This document shows, piece after piece, positions 1 through 5,377 of a DNA stretch of 5,377 nt (the stretch's first letter is position 1; each line of letters opens with the position of its first letter). The notes beneath the pieces are model-generated. The model was not told where the DNA came from. It searched no databases and was given only the letters and a program-made list of their open reading frames with translations. Both the position numbers and the translations under genes were made by a program. Source of the DNA: Gammaproteobacteria bacterium (GTDB lineage: Bacteria > Pseudomonadota > Gammaproteobacteria > SZUA-229); contig DROB01000078.1 in assembly GCA_011321985.1 (NCBI GenBank), forward strand, positions 1 through 5,377. The letters are read 5' to 3'.

Positions 1-814
1 AATAGTTTGATAAGTTTGGATAATCAGCGATACGCCTCAAGTTACATTTAAAGTGCCCTACGTAAACCGCATCAAACCGTATCAAAGTCGTAAACAAACG
101 CCAGTCTGCTTCGGTTAATTGATTACCGAGCAGATATCGGTGACCCGATAAAATATTTTCGACATTATCAAGTTCATTGAACAATCTATCGAAAGCACTT
201 TCATAAGCCTCCTGTGTCGTCGAAAAGCCACAACGATAAACCCCGTTATTGATATTGTCGTAGACAGGTTGATTCACCGCATCGATTCTCTGACGTAACA
301 ACGCAGGGTAATAATCTGTTTCTACATCAGTCAATCCATCAAATGCTGAATTGAACATACGGATGATTTCGGATGATTCATTATTGACGATAGTGTTTAA
401 CTTTTTATCCCAGAGGACCGGCACGGTGATCTGCCCGGTGAAATCCTCATCGGCTCGAGTATAAACTTCATGCATATAGCGGCTACCATGCAGGTTGTCG
501 ATGTATTTTCCGCTATCTGAAAAGGTCCAGCCTTCATCCAGCATATCGGGTTCGACGACAGATAAGCCAACAATATTTTCGAGGTTTTTCAGTTTTCTAA
601 AAATCACTGTACGATGTGCCCATGGGCATGCAGCCGACACGTAAAGGTGATAGCGATCAGCCTCGGCTTTAAAGCCGTCTGTTCCTGTTACGCCTGCACT
701 GCCATCGGCCGTTACCCAGTTCCTATAAGTGGACTCCATGCGTTTGAAGTCACCTTCTTCCATCTCTTTATCCAGCCAGTTATCGACCAGCTTACCTCGT
801 ATTAACATACCCAT
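1..814 (-). CDS. yqjG: Glutathionyl-hydroquinone reductase (YqjG/ECM4, Xi-class GST), partial at C-terminus
   Basis: This gene encodes a cytosolic Xi-class glutathione transferase that reduces glutathionyl-hydroquinones to hydroquinones, releasing oxidised glutathione. The 271 visible residues contain the family active site AACPWAHR, with the catalytic cysteine at residue 63. They also show the thioredoxin-fold cis-proline motif VPVLWD (130-135), the glutathione-contacting NNESSEIIRMFN stretch (144-155), and NNGVYRCGFS (189-198), whose Tyr193 matches the conserved family tyrosine. The helical-domain signature LTEADWRLFTTLIRFDAVYVGHF is split over 233-255. Family members are about 320-330 residues, so roughly 50-60 C-terminal residues lie beyond the left edge. 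The start at 814 has GGAG six bases upstream (821-824); a second in-frame ATG at 808 is spaced less well. It follows yqjF by 65 bases on the same strand, probably in one transcript. The product assignment is firm; the physiological substrate is not visible. Confidence 0.95.
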   Translation of the reverse strand, partial: MGMLIRGKLVDNWLDKEMEEGDFKRMESTYRNWVTADGSAGVTGTDGFKAEADRYHLYVSAACPWAHRTVIFRKLKNLENIVGLSVVEPDMLDEGWTFSDSGKYIDNLHGSRYMHEVYTRADEDFTGQITVPVLWDKKLNTIVNNESSEIIRMFNSAFDGLTDVETDYYPALLRQRIDAVNQPVYDNINNGVYRCGFSTTQEAYESAFDRLFNELDNVENILSGHRYLLGNQLTEADWRLFTTLIRFDAVYVGHFKCNLRRIADYPNLSNY

Positions 815-820
815 TACACA

Positions 821-824
821 CTCC
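821..824 (-). promoter_or_regulatory. Ribosome binding site of yqjG
   Basis: GGAG on the minus strand ends six bases before the ATG at 814. It favours that start over the in-frame ATG at 808, which would be 12 bases away. Confidence 0.6.
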
Positions 825-844
825 AGTATTGCAGCGGCCTCTCG

Positions 845-857
845 CCTGTCAGACAGG
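845..857. repeat. 13-bp palindrome CCTGTC-A-GACAGG between yqjF and yqjG
   Basis: Two perfect 6-bp arms surround a single central A in the 65-base gap between the two minus-strand genes. Read as RNA, the innermost pairs cannot close over one base, leaving about four pairs with a five-base loop. No T run follows on the minus strand, so this is not a convincing terminator. It could be a protein-binding site, an mRNA processing or stability element, or chance. Confidence 0.35.
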
Positions 858-879
858 AAAACCCCATGCTGTAAATTAA

Positions 880-1260
880 TTATTTTGAAAATTTGTTATC
901 AAGGCTTAATACCCCGGCACCATGAACCGACAGTAACAATAGACCACCGGCAATGCTGATGTTTTTCATGAACAGTATCATCTGGATCTGATCAGCAAAG
1001 TTTGAGTGGAAGATGATGCCTGCTACCACGCTAAACCCGGCCAGTGCATACGCTGCCCATTTCACTTTAAAACCGGTAATAACCATAAGACCAGCGATGA
1101 TCTCCAGCACGATAACGACAGGCAGAAGTCCGCCTGGCACTCCCATGCTTTCCATATAACCCGCTGTGCCCGCATAACCTTCACCCAGTTTGCTTAAACC
1201 GGCCAGTAAAAAAATATGGCCTAATAAAATACGCCCCAGTAGTTCGATTGCATTGTTCAT
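880..1260 (-). CDS. yqjF: DoxX-family inner membrane protein, YqjF-like
   Basis: This is a complete 126-residue membrane protein of the DoxX family. Four hydrophobic segments are visible at about residues 5-22, 43-62, 68-84 and 100-117. Family features include an arginine early in helix 1 (GRILLG), the loop motif GYAGTAGYMESMGVPG (28-43), LEIIAGL (52-58), the HSNFAD stretch (85-90) and FMKNISIAGG (97-106). From memory these match E. coli YqjF well, notably the YMxxMGVPG, FHSNFA and FMKN motifs. DoxX proteins are quinone- or redox-linked in some organisms, but the biochemical role of YqjF is not established. The start at 1260 is supported by AGGAGAG at 1266-1272. It is the first gene of a probable yqjF-yqjG transcript and is divergent from the LysR gene, which makes it a likely regulated target. 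Confidence 0.9.
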   Translation of the reverse strand: MNNAIELLGRILLGHIFLLAGLSKLGEGYAGTAGYMESMGVPGGLLPVVIVLEIIAGLMVITGFKVKWAAYALAGFSVVAGIIFHSNFADQIQMILFMKNISIAGGLLLLSVHGAGVLSLDNKFSK

Positions 1261-1265
1261 TTTTT

Positions 1266-1272
1266 CTCTCCT
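1266..1272 (-). promoter_or_regulatory. Ribosome binding site of yqjF
   Basis: AGGAGAG on the minus strand lies five bases before the ATG at 1260. It is the strongest Shine-Dalgarno match in the window and fixes the start. Confidence 0.7.
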
Positions 1273-1295
1273 GTGCAGAGTGGTTTGATTGATGG

Positions 1296-1308
1296 GCTCA
1301 TTATGAGC
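1296..1308. repeat. 13-bp perfect palindrome GCTCAT-T-ATGAGC in the yqjF leader or promoter
   Basis: Two perfect 6-bp arms flank one central T. The element lies 35 bp upstream of the yqjF start codon, either within the core promoter or in the untranslated leader. A regulator site is the simplest reading. Its sequence differs from the larger dyad at 1313-1358, so the two may bind different proteins. Confidence 0.45.
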
Positions 1309-1312
1309 TTAT

Positions 1313-1358
1313 TAAATAGATATAAAAGCGCATAATTTAGCCTTTAAATATCTATTTA
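1313..1358. promoter_or_regulatory. Long inverted repeat, candidate LysR operator
   Basis: TAAATAGATAT at 1313-1323 and ATATCTATTTA at 1348-1358 are perfect 11-bp inverted copies. Further pairing, AAAG (1325-1328) with CTTT (1342-1345), continues inward after a one-base offset, giving about 15 paired positions per arm. The dyad is centred between the divergent genes and ends four bases before the LysR ATG. It fits an operator for a LysR tetramer that both represses its own gene and controls yqjF. If transcribed, it would form a hairpin over the LysR translation start. That the LysR protein binds it is inferred from position only. Confidence 0.5.
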
Positions 1359-1362
1359 TTAG

Positions 1363-2256
1363 ATGTATAGTAATAATATGAATATACCCAGAGTCACCCT
1401 TGATCAATGGCGGGCACTGCAGGCTGTCATCGATTCTGGCGGTTATGCACAGGCCGCCGAACAGCTGCATCGTAGCCAGTCTTCGGTCAGTTATGCCGTC
1501 AACCGTCTACAGGAACAACTAGGCCTCAAGCTGATGCATATCGAAGGCCGCAAAGCTGTACTGAGCGAGGCCGGCAAAGTCCTGTTGCAGCGCTCTCGTC
1601 AGTTGCTGGCCGATGCCGGCGCAATCGAACAGCAAGCCCATCACCTCGAACAGGGCTGGGAGGCTGAAATTCGTTTTGCTGTAGAAGCGGCATATCCCAC
1701 GCAGAAGTTGATGGATGTCCTGAAACAATTTGAGGCACTCGGAAAAGATACACGTATCCGTCTGCAGGAGGTGGTGCTATCAGGTGCTGAAGAGGTTTTA
1801 CTCAATGGTGAGGCTGATCTGGCTATCAGTCCTTATGTACCACACGGTTTTTTAGGTGAAGAGCTGGTCAAGGTACGTTTTATCGCTGTCGCGCACCCGG
1901 ATCATGGCCTGCATAAACTTGATCGAGACCTCACCGTGCACGACCTGAACCGGGAAACCCACGTCATGGTGAGTGATTCTGGCAGTAAGGGTATCGATGC
2001 TGGCTGGCTGAGTGATTCGCACCGCTGGTCGGTTGCCAGCCTGGAGTCTGCACGCAAGCTCATCAGCAATGGCCTGGGGTTTGGCTGGTTACCGGAAAAT
2101 GAAATTCAACAGCAGGTTAAGGGTGGCGAATTAAAACGTCTACGCCTCAGGGAAGGTGCACAGAATATTGGCAACCTCTACCTGATTTATGCCGACCCCG
2201 AACAGGTCGGTCCAGCAACCCGCCGGCTGGCCGAGATACTAAAATCATGCCGATAG
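1363..2256 (+). CDS. LysR-type transcriptional regulator, YhaJ-like
   Basis: This is a complete 297-residue LysR-family regulator of normal length. The N-terminal winged helix-turn-helix spans about residues 12-71, with the recognition-helix region SQSSVSYAVNRLQEQLG (38-54) and the wing EGRKAVLSEAG (61-71). A linker helix (72-98) follows, then the effector-binding domain (about 101-297). That domain includes GEADLAISP (149-157), the hinge segment VRFIAVAHPDH (171-181) and SNGLGFGWLP (235-244). The linker ending in QGWE and the EVVLSGAEEVLLNGEADLAI stretch recall E. coli YhaJ from memory, which fits the yqjF-yqjG neighbours. The start is uncertain: neither ATG 1363 nor in-frame ATG 1378 has a Shine-Dalgarno sequence. 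It probably regulates the divergent yqjF-yqjG pair and itself. The downstream pump is a second possible target. The inducer cannot be read from sequence. Confidence 0.93.
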   Translation: MYSNNMNIPRVTLDQWRALQAVIDSGGYAQAAEQLHRSQSSVSYAVNRLQEQLGLKLMHIEGRKAVLSEAGKVLLQRSRQLLADAGAIEQQAHHLEQGWEAEIRFAVEAAYPTQKLMDVLKQFEALGKDTRIRLQEVVLSGAEEVLLNGEADLAISPYVPHGFLGEELVKVRFIAVAHPDHGLHKLDRDLTVHDLNRETHVMVSDSGSKGIDAGWLSDSHRWSVASLESARKLISNGLGFGWLPENEIQQQVKGGELKRLRLREGAQNIGNLYLIYADPEQVGPATRRLAEILKSCR

Positions 2257-2479
2257 ATACATGAGTCAGAATATTACAGCTCGTGTGACTGAACAGAGAT
2301 GCACGTTCTTATCACCACCACACTCCGTAGATCAGAAAGTTCCCAGGTGAAAATCATCGCCACCTCCATTAATTTATTGCATTCTTCCAGAACCATCCGG
2401 TATGACCAATGTCACATACCCCTGCCCGCCGGTGCTGTTAGAATACGCACTACGTCACTTTAAACAAACGAACCGAATC
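2257..2479 (+). promoter_or_regulatory. Spacer between the LysR gene and the efflux operon, with a possible promoter
   Basis: No gene is supported here apart from an optional N-terminal extension of the adaptor from ATG 2402. TGTTAGAAT at 2436-2444 is an extended -10 element (TG-N-TAGAAT, one mismatch to the consensus hexamer) and would start transcription near 2450, upstream of the ATG at 2480. There is no matching -35 box. An alternative pair, TTGCAT (2377-2382) with TATGAC (2401-2406), is weak. No clear terminator for the LysR gene is seen, so read-through into the pump genes is possible. Confidence 0.35.
2399..2420. repeat. Inverted repeat GGTATG-N10-CATACC upstream of the efflux operon
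   Basis: Two perfect 6-bp half sites have centres 16 bp apart, a spacing compatible with a dimeric regulator. The element lies just upstream of the possible extended -10 at 2436-2444 and overlaps the longer alternative start codon at 2402. An operator for the pump genes is plausible, but 6-bp arms can arise by chance. Confidence 0.3.
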
Positions 2480-3835
2480 ATGCCTGAGCCGATATCGAAA
2501 CTAGTTAAGCCTCTACAGATCTTCTGGCAGGATAAACGCAATTCACCCCGGTTTCTACCGTTGGTCATCCTGCTGTTGACGGTATTGCTGGTCATCATCT
2601 TTAAATTACTGCAACCGGCACCACCGGTAAAAGTTCAGCAAGAAAAGATCTGGACAGTTCAGACACACCGTCTCAGCAAGGGTGCCAAATCACCTCAGTT
2701 AGAACTCTACGGCTATGTCGAATCTCCGTTTACAGCGACCATCACATCCAGTATCAACGCCGATGTCAAATCACTGGATGTCAAAGAAGGTGAACACGTC
2801 AAGCTCGGTCAGACACTCATCACACTCGATGATGCCGAAGTCCAGCTGGCGCTCGATGAAAAAAATTCCAACGTCGCCGAACTTAAAGCACAGATCATCT
2901 CAGAAAAAAATCGATACAAGAATGATCTGAGCGCATTAAAGATCGAAAAATCACTGGTGGCACTGGCGGAGAAAAAACTGGCACGTGAAGCCAGGACCAG
3001 CAAGAGCAAACTCACCAGCCAGAGCAGTTATGATGCTCAACAACAGGCACTCAATAACCAGCGGCTGGCACTCAACACAAGGCAACTGAGCGTCACCGAT
3101 CACCCTGCCCGACTGGCACAGCTCGAAGCCAGGCTCGCGCGCAATCATGCACTCACCGAGCAGGCAAAAATCGACAGAGAGAGGGCTGTTATCAGTGCGC
3201 CCTTCGATGGCATCATACTGAAAACCAGAACATCACCTGGGGAACACATCAGGCCGGGAGAAACCTTGCTCGAACTCTACGCCACCTCCGAAGTGGAGTT
3301 ACGTGCCCAGCTTCCGCATAGATTTATTCCTGTAGTAAAACGGGCCATCGCAGATCAGACCATGTTACAAGCGGTAATACAGACCGAGACGGGCGAGCAC
3401 ACGGTTTCACTCAGCAGGCTATCCGGTTCTATCGATGACGACAGTAATGGGGTCGATGCCATATTCAGTGTCGACAAAGAAATGCTTGAGAGCCTGACTA
3501 TCGGTGACACACTGAAGATGCGGTTAGAACTACCAGCTATCGATGATGTATACAGCGTACCCGTATCCTCGATCTATGGCACAAACCGGCTCTACCGTGT
3601 TGAAGATGAGCGACTGGCTGTGATGAAGGTAGAAAAACTGGGTAGACAATACCAGGGGAATAAACAGTTTATCCTGGTGCGAAGTGACCGCCTGCGCGCC
3701 GGTGATGAAATAATAACGACTCAGCTACCGCACGCAGTGAGTGGTCTCAAGGTAAAGATCAACAATCCGACTGCTGAAGAAAAAGTTCCCTCACGAAATA
3801 TCACTTCACAGAACACGGCTAGCGAACGGCCATGA
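2480..3835 (+). CDS. RND efflux periplasmic adaptor (HlyD/AcrA-type membrane fusion protein)
   Basis: This periplasmic adaptor should bridge the RND permease encoded next and an outer-membrane channel of the TolC type. From ATG 2480 it has 451 residues. They comprise a short basic N-terminus, one transmembrane anchor (about 25-43, PLVILLLTVLLVII) and a first lipoyl half (about 77-119, with VKEGEHVKLGQTLITLD). A long charged coiled-coil hairpin (about 120-236) follows, then the second lipoyl half (237-267, SAPFDGIILKTRTSPGEHIR), a beta-barrel (about 270-352) and a membrane-proximal domain (353-429). There is no lipobox cysteine, so anchoring is by an uncleaved helix rather than lipid. ATG 2402 would add 26 residues (477 in all). 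I prefer 2480 because the extra stretch is not signal-like and covers a possible promoter. Neither start has a Shine-Dalgarno sequence. It overlaps the permease gene by four bases. Substrate unknown. Confidence 0.9.
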   Translation: MPEPISKLVKPLQIFWQDKRNSPRFLPLVILLLTVLLVIIFKLLQPAPPVKVQQEKIWTVQTHRLSKGAKSPQLELYGYVESPFTATITSSINADVKSLDVKEGEHVKLGQTLITLDDAEVQLALDEKNSNVAELKAQIISEKNRYKNDLSALKIEKSLVALAEKKLAREARTSKSKLTSQSSYDAQQQALNNQRLALNTRQLSVTDHPARLAQLEARLARNHALTEQAKIDRERAVISAPFDGIILKTRTSPGEHIRPGETLLELYATSEVELRAQLPHRFIPVVKRAIADQTMLQAVIQTETGEHTVSLSRLSGSIDDDSNGVDAIFSVDKEMLESLTIGDTLKMRLELPAIDDVYSVPVSSIYGTNRLYRVEDERLAVMKVEKLGRQYQGNKQFILVRSDRLRAGDEIITTQLPHAVSGLKVKINNPTAEEKVPSRNITSQNTASERP

Positions 3836-5377
3836 CGGAGGAAGCAACACCGTATTCAGAGCCGTCGGAAAAAGCCTCAACCGATACTCCCCCCGCTGCT
3901 TCAGGTGGCTTCATCCATCTGTTTGCGCAACATAAAGTCGCAGCAAACCTGCTGATGGCGATGATGATTATCTTCGGTGCATACAGCCTGACGAAACTGA
4001 ATAAACAGTTTTTTCCCAATTTCGCACTCGACTATATCAGTGTGCGCGTCATCTGGCCGGGTGCCAGTGCCGAAGATGTCGAACGTTCGATCACCATACC
4101 ACTGGAGCAGGCATTACGTACACTTGATGGCGCGAAAGAGATGACTTCGACTTCATCTCGTGGCTCGAGTGTCATCGTCGTCGAATATGAAGAAAATACC
4201 GACATGGGTGTCGCCCTCGATGAAGTGAAACAGTTTGTCTCCAATATCCGCCACCTGCCGAGTGATGCAGAAGATCCGATCGTCACCAAGATCGCACACT
4301 ACGAACCGGTAGCGACCATCATCCTGACAGCCGAAGGCGAACTCGAAGAGCTGCGCCCACTGGCATACGAATTTGAACGTGAGCTACTGGACCAGGGCAT
4401 AGCCAGGGTACAGTTCAGCGGTCTACCCGAGCAGGAAATCGCCATCGAAGTCAATGCCAGTCAGATCCAGCAGCTAGGATTATCACTGAACCAGATCGGC
4501 GATCGTGTCGTCAGTCAGAGCCAGGATATACCGGCAGGAACAGTCGCAGAGAATGAAGCTGCACGTGAAGTTCGAGGGTTACAGCGTAAACGTGATGTTC
4601 AGGCATTTTCATCGATGGAACTGTTGACCACGAAGACCGGACAGAAACTGACACTCGATGATATCGCCAGCATACAACAGAGGCCAAAAGAAAATCAGGT
4701 AGAAATTTTTTACCAGGGAAAACCAGCCGTGCTGATGAACCTGCAACGAACCGAAAGTGCCGATGCACTGAAATCAGCCGAAGTCATGCAGCACTGGTTA
4801 ACGCTGACAAGAAGCCACCTGACTCCGGCTGTAAAACTGATCGTCTTCGACGAAAAATATTCTCTGATACAACAACGCATCGACCTGTTACTGAAGAACG
4901 GTATCAGTGGGTTAGTTCTGGTGCTAGCCATCCTGTACATCTTCCTGAACGGGCGTGTCGCATTCTGGGTTGCTGTCGGTATCCCGACCTCATTCCTGGG
5001 CGCATTAGGTGTTTTATACCTGTTCGGAGGCAGCATCAATATGATCAGTCTGTTCGGACTGATCATGACACTGGGCATCATCGTCGATGATGCCATCGTC
5101 GTCGGTGAAGATGCACTCACCCACTACCAGTCGGGTGAAAATTCCTTGCTGGCAGCCGAAGGCGGTGCTGTGCGTATGCTGGCACCGGTGATGTCTTCCT
5201 CACTGACTACCGTGGCCGCCTTTCTACCATTGATGATGGTGACAGGCATAATCGGTTCGATACTTTTCGATATCCCGTTCGTCGTCATCTGCGTGATCAT
5301 CGCTTCATTGATCGAGAGTTTTCTCATCCTGCCCGGCCACCTGCGTCACAGCTTTCATAAAAATCACCACAGAAAAA
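3832..5377 (+). CDS. RND efflux pump permease (AcrB/HAE1-like), N-terminal half, cut by window end
   Basis: This is an inner-membrane proton-driven exporter of the RND superfamily. About 515 residues are visible with no stop; the usual length is just over 1000, so the second half lies beyond the right edge. An unusual 25-residue acidic and proline-rich N-terminus precedes transmembrane helix 1 (about 38-56). The first periplasmic porter region (about 57-355) includes WPGASAEDVERSITIPLEQAL and SRGSSVIVVEYEENTDM. Helices 2 to 6 follow, with GIIVDDAIVVGEDA at 415-428. Asp419 and Asp420 match the proton-relay aspartates of AcrB helix 4 (Asp407, Asp408), so the pump looks functional. The LIESFLILPGHL segment is typical of the end of helix 6. 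The ATG overlaps the adaptor stop as ATGA, implying translational coupling. The next in-frame ATG lies inside helix 1, so this start is secure. Substrate class cannot be told; the aspartate pair is against a heavy-metal (CusA-type) pump but does not exclude it. Confidence 0.93.
   Translation, partial: MTEEATPYSEPSEKASTDTPPAASGGFIHLFAQHKVAANLLMAMMIIFGAYSLTKLNKQFFPNFALDYISVRVIWPGASAEDVERSITIPLEQALRTLDGAKEMTSTSSRGSSVIVVEYEENTDMGVALDEVKQFVSNIRHLPSDAEDPIVTKIAHYEPVATIILTAEGELEELRPLAYEFERELLDQGIARVQFSGLPEQEIAIEVNASQIQQLGLSLNQIGDRVVSQSQDIPAGTVAENEAAREVRGLQRKRDVQAFSSMELLTTKTGQKLTLDDIASIQQRPKENQVEIFYQGKPAVLMNLQRTESADALKSAEVMQHWLTLTRSHLTPAVKLIVFDEKYSLIQQRIDLLLKNGISGLVLVLAILYIFLNGRVAFWVAVGIPTSFLGALGVLYLFGGSINMISLFGLIMTLGIIVDDAIVVGEDALTHYQSGENSLLAAEGGAVRMLAPVMSSSLTTVAAFLPLMMVTGIIGSILFDIPFVVICVIIASLIESFLILPGHLRHSFHKNHHRK

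Larger units (their letters stand above)
1261..1362. promoter_or_regulatory. Divergent promoter and operator region between yqjF and the LysR gene
   Basis: This 102-bp AT-rich spacer must hold the promoters of both flanking genes. It contains a 13-bp palindrome (1296-1308) and a long imperfect dyad (1313-1358), each listed separately. On the plus strand CATAAT at 1331-1336 is a possible -10 element for the LysR gene. On the minus strand, TTTAAA followed about 17-19 bases later by TTATATC is a weak -35/-10 candidate for yqjF, and CATAAT at 1304-1299 is another. None has a good -35 box, so exact promoters are not assigned. The layout is typical of a LysR regulator controlling itself and a divergent target. 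Confidence 0.6.

Noticed and set aside
845..857. CCTGTC-A-GACAGG palindrome considered as a terminator between yqjF and yqjG
   Set aside because: The loop cannot form over one base, and the minus strand has no T run after it; kept only as a low-confidence repeat.
614..959. Plus-strand open frames opposite yqjG and yqjF
   Set aside because: They are antisense to well-supported genes, and their translations show no domain or family motif.
2345..2365. AGGTG/CACCT stem with an 11-base loop downstream of the LysR gene, considered as its terminator
   Set aside because: Only five pairs, a large loop and no run of T residues after it.
3837..3841. GGAGG just inside the permease gene, considered as a ribosome site for a later start
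   Set aside because: No ATG, GTG or TTG in frame lies at a suitable distance; the next in-frame ATG is within transmembrane helix 1.
4032..5327. Series of minus-strand open frames opposite the permease gene
   Set aside because: The plus-strand frame encodes a continuous RND permease with conserved motifs throughout; the antisense translations are low-complexity serine-, methionine- and proline-rich shadows.
1..5377. Mobile element, defence system, CRISPR array or tRNA
   Set aside because: No transposase, integrase, spaced direct repeats or cloverleaf-like sequence was noticed; all coding capacity is explained by five ordinary chromosomal genes.

Overview
The window reads as chromosomal DNA of a Gram-negative proteobacterium, most likely a gammaproteobacterium. 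The grounds are an RND permease with its periplasmic adaptor, which needs a two-membrane envelope; a glutathione-dependent reductase; and a DoxX/reductase gene pair that resembles yqjF-yqjG of Escherichia coli. Base composition looks moderate. I see no rRNA, tRNA, insertion sequence, CRISPR array or other mobile element.

Layout: positions 1-1260 carry two minus-strand genes, yqjF (DoxX-family membrane protein, 880-1260) followed by yqjG (glutathionyl-hydroquinone reductase, start at 814, cut by the left edge). A 102-bp divergent intergenic region (1261-1362) holds strong dyad symmetry and separates them from a plus-strand LysR-type regulator (1363-2256). After a 145-220 bp gap comes a plus-strand efflux operon: a membrane-anchored RND adaptor (ends 3835) overlapping by ATGA with an RND permease (3832 onward, cut by the right edge after about 515 codons, roughly half the usual length).

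How the genes may work together: YqjG-type enzymes reduce glutathionyl-hydroquinones, and DoxX-type membrane proteins are often linked to redox or thiol stress. The divergent LysR gene is the natural candidate to control them from the dyad between the genes. In E. coli the LysR protein YhaJ, encoded close by, activates yqjF in response to nitroaromatic breakdown products, so a quinone or aromatic electrophile response is a reasonable hypothesis here. The RND pump downstream may be part of the same defence or simply a neighbour; nothing in the sequence settles this. I found no convincing previously undescribed system. The most informative item is the long imperfect dyad directly in front of the LysR start codon.
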